From Posidonia oceanica (Eukaryota > Streptophyta > Magnoliopsida > Alismatales > Posidoniaceae), in NCBI GenBank assembly GCA_037176725.1, contig JAZBRS010000077.1:1798001-1862000 (forward strand): a stretch of DNA of 64,000 nt, given 5' to 3'. The notes beneath the pieces were generated by a model that had not been told where the DNA came from, did no database searches, and saw only the letters and a program-made list of their open reading frames with translations. This document shows positions 32,439 through 44,686 of the stretch, piece by piece. How positions within the stretch are numbered: position 1 is the first letter of the stretch; each line of letters starts with the position of its first letter. The translations under genes were made by a program, and so were the position numbers.

Positions 32439-33641
32439 ATGGGTTATCCAACTCTGGTCACTCCCATGCACTGTTCAAATGCCTTGTGAGAGTGGGTTGG
32501 CAAACTCACTGAAGCTGATCACGAGAGGCTACGCACTTGGGGGATTCCCTCTAAACTTCTGAAAGCAGCAGATGTTGAAGTAAGCCGACACCTCCTATGT
32601 GCTGCAGCAAGATTCTGGAAGCCAGCACACCATGTCTTCCGCTTCGGCAGGACGGAGCTGACTCCTACGCTTGTGGAGGTGCACTGGATCTGCGGCTTCT
32701 CTGCAATTATGGGACCCCCAATCTTTATGAGGCGCGATGGATATGCTGCGGTCCTGAGCCAGCTGACTGGGCTCTCTGTTAAGTGCATCCAGCAAAAACT
32801 TATCTGCACTAGCGGGCCCATGCCCTTGCTCCGCCTAGAGTACTTTGATGTTGTTATGGAGAAGCGTGCTGAACTTGGAGACAAGTTGTGGCTCCATGGA
32901 TTCGTCGTCCGCTTCCTAGGCGAGCTAATCTTCACGCATGGCAGGATGACGGTTGCAATCGAGATTGCCGAGATTGCACTTGCAGTGGTGACCTGGCACA
33001 TTGACCTGGCACCAGTCGTCCTTGCAGAAACATATCACGAGCTGGACCGCGTTGTGCACCACTGCCGTCAGTTCCACGGTTGCGGAGTGCTTGTGTAGAT
33101 CTGGCTAGCTGCACACCTGGAGATGGACCTCCTGCGCCCTCAGAGGCATGCCATTGAAACCTACTGCAGCAGCGGCTATGCAAGAACTATAAAAACTGTG
33201 CCAGAAGAGTATCAGAAGCTATCTGAGCTGACAGATGATGCAGTAACTTGGCGAATTATCCCATCTGCAGCAGAGCCCTTCACCGTCTTCTTCGATGCTT
33301 GCGATATGCGGCTCGTGGTGCTGCCAAGATTCACCGGAGGTGTGGAGTACCACCCTATCCAGGTTATGCGGCAGTTTGGCTACCGGCAAGGCGCCTTCAT
33401 TGACAGCACCGCGCCCAGACTCATGCAGCCATACCCCTTCAGCACAACAGCATCTACAACAGTTCTAGCAGACCTAATGCGGCACGGGGTGAAATCCACT
33501 GATATTGCAGCTGTGAAGGGATCGGGATGTACTTCTGAGTACGTCTCCGAGGTGCAGGGACTCTGGCCCCTCAGCGAGATCCCTCCAGGCACCCCCCAGT
33601 TTCCTGACTCCCGTCCAGCAAAGAAGGCCCGACACAACTAA
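32439..33641 (+). pseudogene. downstream 401-codon gene of A (DUF7745/PMD-like), broken
   Basis: Starts at the ATG of GYPTLVTPMHCS and ends KKARHN with TAA, 1203 bases. A TGA near 32,487 stands where B has CGA, and a TAG at 33,096 stands where B has glutamine. No indel. Blocks: VSRHLLCAAARFWKPAHHVFRFG, AELGDKLWLHGFVVRFLGELIFTHGRMTVAIEIAEIALAVV, YHELDRVVHHCRQFHGCGVLV, GVEYHPIQVMRQFGYRQGAFIDST. The fold resembles the plant mobile domain/DUF7745 group by eye. Equal length in three copies argues that it was under selection in the active family. Confidence 0.75.
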
Positions 33642-34103
33642 GCGTCTATGCAGCTATCTGCTTGTATAGCTTTTTGCATGAATCATGCTGTATCTTTTGG
33701 CCTATTAGAGGCGTGTAACTAGAGATTCACTCAATACAAAGACATTTCACGCCATTTGTTTGTGTTGCATGCCTTGCCTATTTGCATATTTGTTCCTGTC
33801 AGGATGTTACAGGACCTGCATCAAGCACCTCAGAGCATTAGCCCATGCAGACAACCTGAAGCAGCCTCGCAAAAAGTCCAAAACAGTTCCCCCTGCAAGC
33901 ATCATGCAATTAGCAACCTCGGTAGGAGAGTTGCAGCATAGCCCTCTGCAGTCAACATGCACCCAAAGAACCCTAGTGATCCATGCATCGCCGCTACCAC
34001 TTGCCCAGTTTGCTCTAGGCTGGCACCCTTAACTGCTCGCTTGGCAAACGCGTTACATTTGTCTGCTTTTTCTTTCTTTTGGTACTAGGGGCGCCTCGGC
34101 TGT
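33642..34103 (+). other. A 3' untranslated region, first part
   Basis: No gene. TATCTTTTGGCCTATTAGAG and following bases match B after its downstream gene (CATCTTTTGGCCTGCCACAG), so the segment is homologous. The rest is ATGC-rich and unremarkable. Confidence 0.45.
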
Positions 34104-34131
34104 CCCCTGGTATCATCCCTGATACCAGGGG
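34104..34131 (+). other. conserved 3' hairpin of A
   Basis: Perfect 12-bp stem, CCCCTGGTATCA and TGATACCAGGGG, around TCCC, followed by GCATCTTTTT. The B version has GGTGTC/GACACC in place of GGTATC/GATACC, a paired A-T to G-C change. Confidence 0.75.
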
Positions 34132-34189
34132 CATCTTTTTAGGCTACTCTCTGGTATCGCTTTCCCTTTTTTTCCTTTCCTGCTTACTC

Positions 34190-35870
34190 CTTGGGCGAGG
34201 ACAAGCTCTTCTCAGACTCTGTATGCTCGATGTCCTGCCCTATATCCACGTGTGAGGATCAACCCTTGCGTGGCTTCGCTCCATGCAGACGATGCTCACG
34301 CTTGCCCTCCCCCTTTCCCTTCCTGCTTATCCTCATGCGAGGATAAGTCTTTTGTCTTTCTTGCTTGTCCTTGTGCGAGGACAAGCCTTTTTTCCATTTT
34401 ACGTGACTCCGCTCCGTGCAGACGAGGTTCCACGTGCTTGCTTCCCCGAGTGGGGACAAGCTTCTTTCTTCTGCCCCTCCTGCTTGTTCCTCGTGCGAGG
34501 ACAAGCCTTTTTCCTTTTCTGCGTGACTTCCCTCCATGCAGACGGGGTCTCGCGTGCTTGCTTCCCCAAGCGGGGACAAGCTTCTTTCTTCTACCCCTCC
34601 TGCTTGTCCTCGTGCGAGGATAAGCCTTTTTTCTTTTCTGCATGACTTCCCTCCGTACGGACGAGGTCCTGCGCGCTTGCTTCTCTGGGCGGGGACAAGC
34701 TTCTTTCTTCTGCCCCTCCTGCTTGTCCTCGTGCGAGGATAAGCCCTTTTCCTTGTCTGCATGACTTCCCTCCGTACGGATGGGGTCTCGCGCGCTTGCT
34801 TCCCTGGGCAGGGACAAGCTTCTTTCTTCTGTCCCTCCTACTTGCTTCCTCGGGCGAGGACAAGCATTTTTCCTTTTGCTTGCTTCCTCAGGCGAGGACA
34901 AGCTTTGCGCAACTCCACGCGGATGGAGTTTTCCTGTTCCTCAGGCGAGGATCAGGCCCACTTACTCCTCGGCCAAGGATAAGCGTATGCGCGCCCCTAC
35001 TTGCTCCTCGGGCGAGGACAAGCTCTTCTCAGACTCTGTATGCTCGGTGTCCTACCCTGTATCCTCGTGCGAGGATCAGCCCTTGCGTGGCTTCGCTTTG
35101 TGTGGACGATGCCCACGCTTGCCCTCCCCCTTTCCCTTCCTGCTTATCCTCATACGAGGATAGGTCTTTTGTCTTTCTTGCTTGTCCCCGTGTGAGGACA
35201 AGCCTTTTTCCATTTTGCGTGGCTCCGCTCCGTACGGACGGGGTCCCGTGCGCTTGCTTCCCTAGGCGGGGACAAGCTTCTTTCTTTTGCCTCTCCTGCT
35301 TGTCCTCGTGCGAGGATAAGCCTTTTCCCTTTTCTGCGTGACTTCCCTCCATGCGGACGGGGTCCCGCACGCTTGCTTCCCCGGGCGAGGACAAGCTTCT
35401 TTCTTCTTTCCCTCTTGCTCGTTTCCCTGGCCAGGGATGAGCCCCTTGTCTGACCCTCGGGGCTCGGGTCAGACTGCTGCTTGTTTCCTTGGGCGAGGAC
35501 AAGCCCCCCTTTTGATTCCATCCACGCGGAATCCCCCGCTTGCTTCCTCGGGCGAGGACAAGCTCTTCACGGACCCCGTATGCTCGGAGTCCTGCCCTAT
35601 ATCCTCGTGCGAGGATCAGACCTTGCGTGGCCTTGTTCCATGCGAACGATGCCCACGCTTGCCAACCTCCTTTCTTTTCTTGCTTGCTCCTCGAGCGAGG
35701 ACAAGCTCTTCTCGGACCCCATATGCTCGGAGTCCTGCCCTGTATCCTCGTGCGAGGATCAGCCCTTGCGTGGCCTCATTCCGTACAGACGATGCCCACG
35801 CTTGCCAACCCCCTTTCTTTTCTTGCTTGTTTCCTCAGGCGAGGACAAGCTGCTCTTGTTTCTCCTGCGG
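34190..35870 (+). repeat. 3' hairpin-unit array of A
   Basis: The basic unit is about 120 bp (TGCTTGTTCC/TGCTTGTCCT copies at 34,481, 34,601 and about 34,720). Each holds arms CTTGTCCTCG and CGAGGACAAG around TG, or a variant with CTTATCCTC/GAGGATAAG, and a conserved TCCCTCC(A/G)T(A/G)C(A/G)GACGG segment. A larger block, starting ACAAGCTCTTCTCAGACTCT, is repeated at 34,201 and 35,018 (817 bp apart), with shorter relatives at 35,558 and 35,700. Long frames on both strands are by-products of the repeat. Confidence 0.85.
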
Positions 35871-36354
35871 GCTGGCAGCCCCAACTGCTTGGTCGACAGC
35901 CGTCCAATTGTCTCCCCCCTCTGCTTGCTGGGCTAACAACCCTAATTACTCGGATGCCAAGCCCGTCAGCCATGTCAAGCATTTCCTTTGTGAGGACGGA
36001 CTAACCCCTGAACTCACGCATTGCACTGCGACTTGATTTGCATTTCTTCTGCATCAGCATCGCATTCTTGCACTAACAGCAATGCACGATAAATAACTGC
36101 ATCAGCATGCATTGCATCTGCACTAACATCTAACATAACCTCTACACTAACTCCCGCGTTAGCACGCATCGCATTGCACGCATGACATCAACATCTGCAT
36201 TCGCATCCGCATCTGCATTGTGGCTATGGGTCATGTCTTCTGGTGCATCCACCGGGCGAACGAGTCATGCCTACAGATGTTTGCGCTCTCACCGGCGTCA
36301 GGTAGGGTGTCTTGTCTACCCTTAGCAGTGGTCTCGCTCCGCTTGACCTCGCTC
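35871..36354 (+). other. A segment between array and polypurine tract
   Basis: No gene. Contains GCATTGCATC-type low-complexity sequence (36,020-36,220) and the conserved GGTGCATCCACCGGGCGAACG and GGGTGTCTTGTCTACCCTTA stretch that precedes the polypurine tract in A, B and C. Confidence 0.5.
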
Positions 36355-36367
36355 AGGGAGGGGCATC
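36355..36367 (+). other. polypurine tract of A
   Basis: AGGGAGGGGCATC directly before the TGTAGACACC LTR start. Confidence 0.88.
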
Positions 36368-38710
36368 TGTAGACACCCCATTCTGACAGTCTGGAAGTTG
36401 GTAGTTCTCTTTTGCAGGCTCGTGTGGTCGCTGGATTGGCATTCCCTTTTCTAACCCATTTTCTAGCCCATTTCCAAACCCAAAACCTTACCACAAACCC
36501 TAGAAGCCTTTACCAAGCTATTTGCATCTTTTACAATACTTCTAGGCCCAAACCTAAACCCACTTGTAGCCCATGCCACCTGAGTGTGTTGGACGCTGGA
36601 ACAGGCAACGTCCAATGTTGGACGTGGCCTGTGCTAGCGTCCAACGTTGGACGTGCTAAGGTCTAGCGTCCAACGTTGGACGCGCTCTGGCTGCGCGTCC
36701 AACGACTTGAGGTCGGCAGCAGTTGCTCCGCCCCCTCCAGCTCACCGCCCGTCCAATCCCCCACCGCCCCACACTTACTACCCATCCCTTCCTCCACTCC
36801 ACGCCATCCACTACCTTCCAAGCTTGAGTTACTATCCTTCTCTCCTCTATTTCAGCCCAAAACCAACTCTCCTCCTCTCACTGATAGGTCTGCCTTCCGC
36901 CGGCCGTGTCAGCCACCGCCTCGCCTCTGCCGCCCTCCTGCCATTGCCCACACCTTCCTCTGACATCCCACATGGCCTCCACACACTCATCCGCACCTGC
37001 TAATGCCTGAATTTGCCAAAATTTGGCCTGCAAATACCTGCCAAGCACTGGAACCCATGGAAGCTTCAACAAAACCAGCAAGTTCAACCCATTGCCACGG
37101 ACACCACACATAGTGAACGAGAGAGCTTCCACTTCCGAGAGCAAGAAGGCACTCCCCTCTTCGCTTGCAACGCTTCGCTAGCTCCTTCGGTGCTCCGAGC
37201 AGCTCAGCCGAGCTCGCCGAAGTCGCTGCCGTGCATACACCTGCAACTCCGGCGAACCTCGTCGTCCTACCGTTCCAGGGCTTCCAAAGGTCAGTATTCC
37301 ATTCCCAGTAGTCACGCATGTGTAGTAGAACATGTCCATGCATTGTTTACAAGTTTTTACTTCCTTTTGGACGTGATTCACATACAAAAGGAAGTTCAGT
37401 GTGTTGGACGCACCAACTGGTGCGTCCAATGTTGGACGTGGCATAGGCCTACATCCAACAGCCTGTTTTGCTTTCCCATTGTTTAAATGTTTCCCATGCT
37501 TTTCCTTTGCATGTTTCTTTGCAAGTATATGCTATTTGCCTCCTTTTAATTCTCTCTAATGTTATACCATGTTTTCAACTTGTTCCATGCATGTTTGAAT
37601 GCTTTTTGCATGCTTAATGATTAGTCTGTCTGCTGCCTTTATTGGACGCTAGGATGAGCCGTGTCCAACGTTGGACACTGGTTTACCTAGCGTCCAACAC
37701 CCCTGTCTACTTTGCTTTACTGCCATGCCTACTCCATGCATATATTTGATGTTACAATTTGATCCATGCATGCTTAGAGATGCCTGGCCCCTATGGCACC
37801 CATGCTTAGGTTTGCTAGGATTTTACTAAGTTGTGTATTTCTTCTTTTAGTTTAAAGCCTATTCTTTCATGCATGCTTCCTCTTTATCTTTCTCTCTTGG
37901 CTTAAATGCTTGCAAATGTCAGCTGTGAATGCTCCTTTTAGTCTCTTACATGCTTCTAAGATGATTGCATGCATGTAGGTAGGGTAGAGCTGAGCTCCCC
38001 CTTTAGAATAGGTAAGTTTGCATGCCTGGGTCGTTGGACGCTAGAGCCTTCAGCGTCCAACGTTGGACGCTGCTGGCTCTAGCGTCCAACGCCCTGGCTC
38101 ATCTCTTGATTGTTTAATGCTTGCATACCTCTCTGACCTGGCTTGTTTACTTGCTTCCTGTGTTCTTATGCATGTCTAGTTTCAGTAGCAACTGTTCTTT
38201 TATTTCAGTTAATTTATTTGCTTGTTTGTGCATGCTTTCTACGTGTTGTGCCTCCCAGAGCGTTGTACACTGCTGGTGTTGGCGTCCAACGTTGGACGCT
38301 GACGTAGCTCGCGTCCAACGCCCTGGTTGTGCCTCTGGCCTGGCACTCAGCACAGGTAAGGCCTCTTTGATTTTATTCTGTGACCCTTTGCCTGTATGCT
38401 ACCCATGCTTGCTTGTCTGCCTCTTTGTTCATCTCCAGAACCCCAAATGCATGCACCCATTTTTTATTTTGCTTTTGTATGCCTCTTTTCTCCCCTCTGC
38501 CCTCTGTCCTTGTTGGACGCCAGCCTCTCTGGCATTCAACGTTGGATGCCCAGCTTACAGGCATCCAACAACCTACATGCTTGGATGTTTAATTTTGGCA
38601 TGCTCCTTGTTCTGATTCTTCCTCTAATCTTCTGTTAGGTTAGATTAGCATGTCTAGCACCCATTTAGTTGCATATTTTGCATTTGTATTGCATCCATAG
38701 AGTTAGAGTG
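36368..38710 (+). repeat. 3' LTR of element A, interrupted by B
   Basis: Matches 16,945-19,261 of the 5' LTR up to GTTAGAGTG, after which the B LTR begins instead of CATGGTTTTTC. It carries one extra 29-bp unit in the first cluster (36588-36703, 4 units, 116 bp). Other clusters: 37403-37459, 37641-37698, 38033-38090, 38262-38319 and 38512-38569. The bases GAGTG (38,706-38,710) are the predicted target duplication for B. Confidence 0.9.
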
Positions 38711-40625
38711 TGTTGACACCCCATCTTGGCAGGCTTGGACCACTTGGAGCCCTCCTAGTGATTGCTGGACTCAAACCCAAACCAAAACCAAACCCTAACC
38801 CTCTTCTTTACCCTTCAAACCCAGCAAACTTGACCTAAGCCTTTATCCCTCTTCCCAAGCTCAAAACCTGACCAAAATCCATAGGAAAACCCACCAACAC
38901 CCACTTAGCAAACCTACCCAAGAACTTAGAAACTCTCAAACCTAAACCATTCCCAAAAACCCTAGAAACCCTAGGTGAAACTACCCTTTTTCTACACCTT
39001 AAAACCCCTCCAAAACCTCCTTAGAATCAAACCAAAACCTTAGAGCCAACACTAGAAATCCTAGGCTACCCACTCCCCATTTTTCATCCCATTCCAAGAC
39101 CTCTAAGCCTCTCATTTGCCCTATTTATCCTTTTCTCTCTCTGGGATTATCATTTTCTCTCTCCTCTCTCTCTCTCCTGATTATCGTCTCTCTTTTCATC
39201 CCCTTCTTGCTCCTTTTCTTGCCTGGTTGTGGGCCCCCTTTGTGCTCCTATCCTTCCTCTATCTTATTCCTATTTTTACTTTATTTTTAACACTTTCCCT
39301 GATTTTCAAAAAATCCTTTTCCTCCAACTCATCTCTTTTCCCTTTTTATTCTTCCTCTTTCTCTTTTCTTCTTCCTTCTCTCTTCCTTTTTCTTTCTTTT
39401 GCTAAAATTTATAAAAAAACTTAAAAATCCATAAAACTCTAAAACAAAAGAGAAACAAATCAGAACTCTAAGAAAAATAATTAAAAAACATTAAACGAAC
39501 AATTAAAAACTTAAACCTAACTAAATCAAGCTAAAATAGAAAATCAAGCATACAAACTAAAAAATGCAAAACAAACCAAAAGAAAATACTGAAAAATCTA
39601 GGAAAAAACTAAAATAAAATCAAAACCAACCAAAAGTAAAAACCCTATCAAAAGAATTAAAAAACAAACCCTAAAAAGAAGTAAAACAATTAAAACACCA
39701 AGATAAGCAATTAATGAAAGAAAAAAAGGTTTAACTTAACAAACATAAGAAAAACAATTTAAGAACTTAATTAAAGAGAAAATGAGGAACAATCAGAAGA
39801 CTTAAAAGACACTTAATCAGACAAGAGAAACCTAATTAAAAAACATCAGGAAAAACTTAACAAAATAAAAAATCAGAAACCTAATCCAAAAAGACTTAAG
39901 AAAAAAAAACCTAAAAGACTAAAACCAAAAGCCCAAAACCCATCCTAATTAACCTAAAAATAAATCCTAAAAATCCTAATTAACATCCTAAATGCTTAAC
40001 AAGAAAAACACAATTAACAAAACAATTTAAAAGATTTAACAAACACTTTAATCAAATGAAAAATAAATTAAGAGCAAAACAAAACCTTAAAACCCTAATC
40101 AAGCCCAAGCACACTAATTAACCCGAAACAATCATTAAAAAACCTAATTAAAATCCTAACTCACAACACAACCTTTCTGGTATTTTTGCTTATTTTTAAT
40201 CTATTTTTTCTAAATTTTATTTCCTTTCTTTTCCCTCTCTTTCTTTCTTTCTTCTCATTTTTCTTTTCTTCCTTTTCCTTGCTGGGCCCAATCCAGCCCG
40301 TCCACCTTCTTTCTTTTCTTTTTTTTCTTTTTTTTTTCTCTCCTTCGGCCCGCAGCCCGGCCTTCTCCACCCTTCTTCTTCCTTAACCTCCTGTGCTTCC
40401 GCAGCTTTTTCTCCCGCGAGCGGCCAGCTACAGCCCTCCCTCCACCATTTAAAATTCGAAGCTTCCATCTTATCAGTCCACAGCAGCTCGCCGCTCTCTC
40501 CCATCTCAGCACCAATTCCGGGAGGCATTCAATGCCCGTCGTCTCACCGGTACCCATCTCCTCAGCTGCAGTGCGACGCCGTTGAATTCAAAAAATCCCA
40601 GCGCGCGCACCGGCAACTCCTCCTG

Positions 40626-40632
40626 ATATAAC
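40626..40632 (+). promoter_or_regulatory. candidate TATA box of B 5' LTR
   Basis: ATATAA in CTCCTGATATAACCCTCC, followed by pyrimidine-rich sequence and GAGAGAGAGAAGG. The copy in the 3' LTR is at 61,307-61,312. C has TGATAAAGCC at the matching place. If used, it would start RNA near 40,660, giving a U3 of about 1.9 kb and a very long R-U5. Inference from sequence only. Confidence 0.35.
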
Positions 40633-43313
40633 CCTCCAGTCATCTCCTCCTTTTTTCGCCTTTGATCATCCAGAGAGAGAGAAGGAGAGATCAGGGCTCA
40701 TCAGTTAGTTATCAGCAAACCTGAGAGAGAAACCAGAGAGTATCAGTAGCATTCTCCCCACCTGAGCGACCTCCTTTCCTCTTCCTCTTCACCCTCCAAT
40801 TCCAGAAAGGAGAGAGCAGGAAGAGAGAGCCTGAGGGAGTTCTTCGCATCCCGGAGAGAGAGCTGAAGTCCAGAGAGAATTCCCAAGCAAAAAACTCCTT
40901 CTCCCTCTGAATCCAGCAGCCTTTCCCCTTCTTTTTCCTCAGATACCAAGCCCATTCCGGCCCTCATTTCTCTCCCATTTCATCCTCCAAATTCACCCAG
41001 CACATCAGTACCTTTCCCCCTCCACTTCACGGCCATTCCACTACTAAAACACCCCCAGACCACCTGAAACTCCACCCATAAGCCAATTCAAGACCCATCT
41101 GCAATTGCCTTCACCACCGTCCACCACATCCTCCCAAACTCCACCCAGATAATCCCCTGACCTCCACCTTCCCAAAGCACCTGACCTTCAGCCCTCTCCC
41201 TCACCACAGACCAAGATTTTCACTACAAACACCTGTCACTCCCGCTGATCAGAAACCAGACCAACCTCCAGTCTCTCCCCACACTCTCCAGAAACCCAAT
41301 TTGACCCTCCGGAATCACTCCCCGAACCTCCAGCAGTCATCCGGAACCACCCGTCCAGTCTGACGAGCAGCAAACAACCCCTCCGACCTCCGGTTACCAC
41401 CTGTGAACCCAAAGTTGCCGAATCGCCGCGAGACCTCTGAAGCTTCTGTCCAACCGACTGAGAAGCGCCGGAAGAACATTCTGAAGCAGCTCCAGCCCTC
41501 GCGAGCAGCCGGCGACGCCCGCAACGACCGGACGACCTCCACCGACGACTGCTGAAGCCATCGACGTCGGGAGGACATCTCAGACGCGGAATCAGGTGAA
41601 CTCAACTTCCTTTAGTCTTCTTTTCTTCCCGTGCCGCTTCTCCGCCCTTTAGAATAGCATTTCCAGCCTTCCTGCTCCGAATCCAGCTCCGATCAGATCG
41701 TCTTCTCCGGCGAGCTCTTCCGGTCGTCACGTCGCTCCGGCCAGTAGAACGCGACTCCGGAGGTTGTGGCAGGACTGCACGAACCTCAGGAAGCTTCTCC
41801 AGCCCTCAGAACACAGCGTCGCTGTGTCGATCGGCCGAACGAACCTTCTGAAGCTCTGTGGAACTCCGGCGACCGTTCCAGTCCGTTCCAGGCCGCGCCG
41901 TCCTCCGCCAATCACAGCCTGATCTCCGTCAGCGTCAAGAGCAGCTCCTCCGCCCACCCGCGCGTCTCCAACAGCCCTGTGCCGGCGGTCGCGGGCGCTG
42001 GCAGCCTGCTGCTACAGTGCCCATGGCCGTCGACCGTTTACTGTTTATTTATTTTTCCGTTTGTATAGTTTGCTAGTAAATATTACATGTTTGGTCTAAG
42101 TTTTCTTATTTTTGCGTTCTGGTCCTTATATCATTTAATCTGCTGTCTTTTTTATTTTAAACCATGCTAAATTGCATTAAGTGTTTGTGTTTCTCTATAT
42201 TTGCCCTTCAGTCCTTTTACTGTGCATTCTAGTTGTAATTTTTTATGTTTTAACCCCTCTGTTTTTAATTTTTGCATCCCGGTCCTGCAGTAGTTTATTT
42301 AATTTAAATGCATGAACTTTGCCTTATTATATTGCATTCCAGACCCCTGTCTTTTCTCATTTTTGCACTTTCATCCTCTGTACTGTAGAACTTAGGTTTA
42401 AATTTTAATTTCTGCTTGTTGCATTGCATATTTGCCCCCCTGTTTTCTTATTTTTGCATGTAGGTCCATTTTAAATGGACAGTAACTGTTTTCCATGCAT
42501 TTTGGCTTATTGCATTGCATTTTTAACCCTGTTTTTCCCAAAAATTGCACATCAGTCCTATCTTCTGATTTCAGAGCATGTTTTCCATATAAAATTGCAT
42601 ATTTGACCTCTGCATGATTCAAAAATCACACATAGGTCCTTGCATCCTTTAAAAACCATGTAAAAAGACTGTTTTGCCCCTAAAGTTGCATCTTAGCTCC
42701 TATGCTTACAAAATTGCATGTAGACCCTCCACTTGCATTCTCGGACTTCCCAGAACCCTGTTTTCTGGAAAATTTGCACTTTAGACCCTAGTTTTTCCAA
42801 AATTACCCTCTGATTTCCATTTGTTTTCGAAACTTCTTCCAATGCATGCCCTCTTTTCAAAGTAGCTTTTTGAGCCCAGTCTTTTGCAAAATAAAGCCCT
42901 GCCCTCTCTTGTTTTCAAAACTCTCTCCTGTGGGCCCCATCCTTTTTGAAAATTTGCATTTAGCCCCCTTCTCTTTTCAAAAATGGCAATTGAACCTCTA
43001 TTTTTCTAAAAATTCCCCTCTTGTCTTTTCTTGCATCTTGCATGCATCCTGCATTCATTTAGCTTTGCATTTTAGCATCCCTTTGCACACACTAAGCACC
43101 TTTAGCTCCCCTTCACTTGGGAGGACCTCATGCACACCCCTAGGACCTCCTGAACACCTAGATCTGTTCTTCTCCCCTGTTCTGGCCCTCCTGCCTTGAA
43201 GCTGCGATATCTTCCGATCCGGCCGTTGGATCTTCTCAAGTAAGCTGCCCAGGCGACCGCAGCAAAGCGCTCTTCAGCATGGATCAAGCAGATCTCAGAT
43301 CAGGCTCCCGGAT

Positions 43314-43326
43314 TTCCAGGTATGTC
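43314..43326 (+). promoter_or_regulatory. candidate 5' splice site in B LTR
   Basis: TTTCCAG/GTATGT, junction 43,320/43,321. The homologous site in C (minus strand, near 7,692) reads CCAAG/GTAAGT, so a good donor is kept although neighbouring bases differ. D and A have CAG/GTAAGG at 2029/2030 and 18,903/18,904. Confidence 0.45.
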
Positions 43327-43783
43327 CTCCTGAACTCCTGCATTGCATTCATTTGCATGCCATTTGCATAGTTTTCCTCGTTTTCGATTTCTGTCTCTTT
43401 GAGCATGTAGAATAGGACCTCTTCTTCTTGGTATCAACTTAGATCCCTATTTCGCGTACTCTTGGGCATTTTGTGTTGAGTTTTCCTTGGATTCACCACT
43501 TAATGTGACTTTCTTTCCCATTTTCCACGATCCGATCGCATCGCGAGCTTTGGGCAGCATGCGAGACACACCGTGGAACGGTTTAGCGGGAAATGGTCGC
43601 AAAAGAGGTGGCAATCCCCCCGTTTGCTCACTCTCCCCTTTGTAGGTCTTCACACCTACTCTGTGTGGCCCCGAACAGCGCCTGTTCTCACTCATGCGCT
43701 GTTCTGCTTCTCCTTTTACTGCTTCTAAATCTTTTCCTTGCATAAGCATTCGCATAGCTTTTCTGAGGTTTTGCTTCGCTGCT

Positions 43784-44025
43784 TTTGGCACCGTCGTGCG
43801 TGCTCGCTCTCGTTTTGGCACCGTTTTGCGTACCTGCTTTGTCTTTCGCGTCGTTTTGCGCGCTCACCCTGTTTTTGGCACAGTTTTGCGTGCCTGTCAT
43901 CGCCTTTTGCACCGATTTGTGTGCCGCCTTGCTTTCTCGCCCGTTTTGCGTGCCGACCTTGTCCTTTTACACCGTTTTACGCGCTTTCTTGTTTTTTGCC
44001 TCGTTTTGCGTGCTTTACGCCGTTT
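43784..44025 (+). repeat. 30-bp degenerate repeat with GTTTTGCG core in B LTR
   Basis: About eight units of roughly 30 bp, such as GGCACCGTTTTGCGTACC and GGCACAGTTTTGCGTGCC. GGCAC and GTGCC can pair across the T-rich core. This is the counterpart of the 7,030-7,223 array in C. More decayed forms are at 2,570-2,740 (D) and 19,485-19,665 (A). Confidence 0.65.
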
Positions 44026-44668
44026 TCTCTTGCATGTCGATCGCATTGCATGGTTTTGCCGTTGTTTTGCTTTTTTCGCTTGCATTTGCATATAGGGCTG
44101 TGATGCTTACTGCCTGGAGTTCTCACGAGCCAGGTTTCGCCCGGTTCGGAACACAGACAGCGTAGCTGAGCACTTAGACAGCACGTTTACTTCCTTGCCC
44201 TGCATCTCTCCACTTAGAGCACCCCTTGAGCATTCATTTAGGCATTCATAGGCACATAGGCATTCAATCCTACATTTCCCTGCGTATGCGAGCATAAGCC
44301 TAGAAAGACCGATTCTCGGGCGTGTCGGGGGTGCCTAACACCTTCCCTGCACGTAACAGGAGTCCTTGCCCTGTCTTTTGGCCCGCAATGACCATACTGC
44401 CCTTATCCTAGGCTTGAGTCATCTCATTTGCATGTATTTGCATTTGTTTCCTTTGCATTGCTTTGCTTTGCATTTCTTGCTTGGTTTTGCGTGTTAATTC
44501 ACGCATTTCCCCTGGTTTTCCTTGTCTCCCGTTAATAGACATGGTGGCGACTCTGATTTGTCTTATCTTTCTCTTTTCTCCTCGATTTTAAGTGTTTTCG
44601 AGTCGAGCCTCTTCCTCGGATCCAATCGCCGCTAATAGCGAGCCTGATTCCGATCGGGATCGCTACAG

Positions 44669-44686
44669 TGGCGACTCTGCTGGGGA
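44669..44686 (+). other. primer-binding site of B
   Basis: TGGCGACTCTGCTGGGGA one base after the LTR end. A partial copy, TGGCGACTCTG, lies inside the LTR at 44,545-44,555. Confidence 0.82.

Larger units (their letters stand above)
16945..38710 (+). mobile_element. element A: Tat/Ogre-type retrotransposon, 3' LTR split by B
   Basis: About 21.8 kb of a full-length element: 5' LTR, primer site, leader, gag-pol, downstream gene, 3' array, polypurine tract and the first 2343 bp of the 3' LTR. The LTRs belong to the D type (hairpin-unit LTR), whereas the body aligns with B. Coding parts carry many stops and at least four frame breaks, so A is non-autonomous. The remaining LTR of about 1 kb should reappear after B, right of the window. 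Confidence 0.88.
38711..44667 (+). repeat. 5' LTR of element B (5957 bp)
   Basis: Starts TGTTGACACCCC and ends CGCTACA one base before the primer site. Layout: C/A-rich start, A/T-rich stretch 39,420-40,180, a pyrimidine-rich promoter-like region, a GC-rich exon-like region 41,250-42,020, TTGCAT/GTCC repeats 42,060-43,000, a donor-like CAG/GTATGT at 43,320, a 30-bp repeat array 43,784-44,025, and the common block. No convincing gene lies in it. Confidence 0.9.

Noticed and set aside
34259..35502. Overlapping frames of 120-230 codons on both strands
   Set aside because: They follow the 120-bp hairpin repeat of the element A 3' region and change frame between units; no conserved domain.
41250..42076. 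Possible host gene exon: GC-rich stretch in the B LTR (copy at 61,930-62,710) ending in a donor-like CAG/GTGAAC
   Set aside because: It is inside both LTRs and has only short frames; more likely an untranslated exon of the element.
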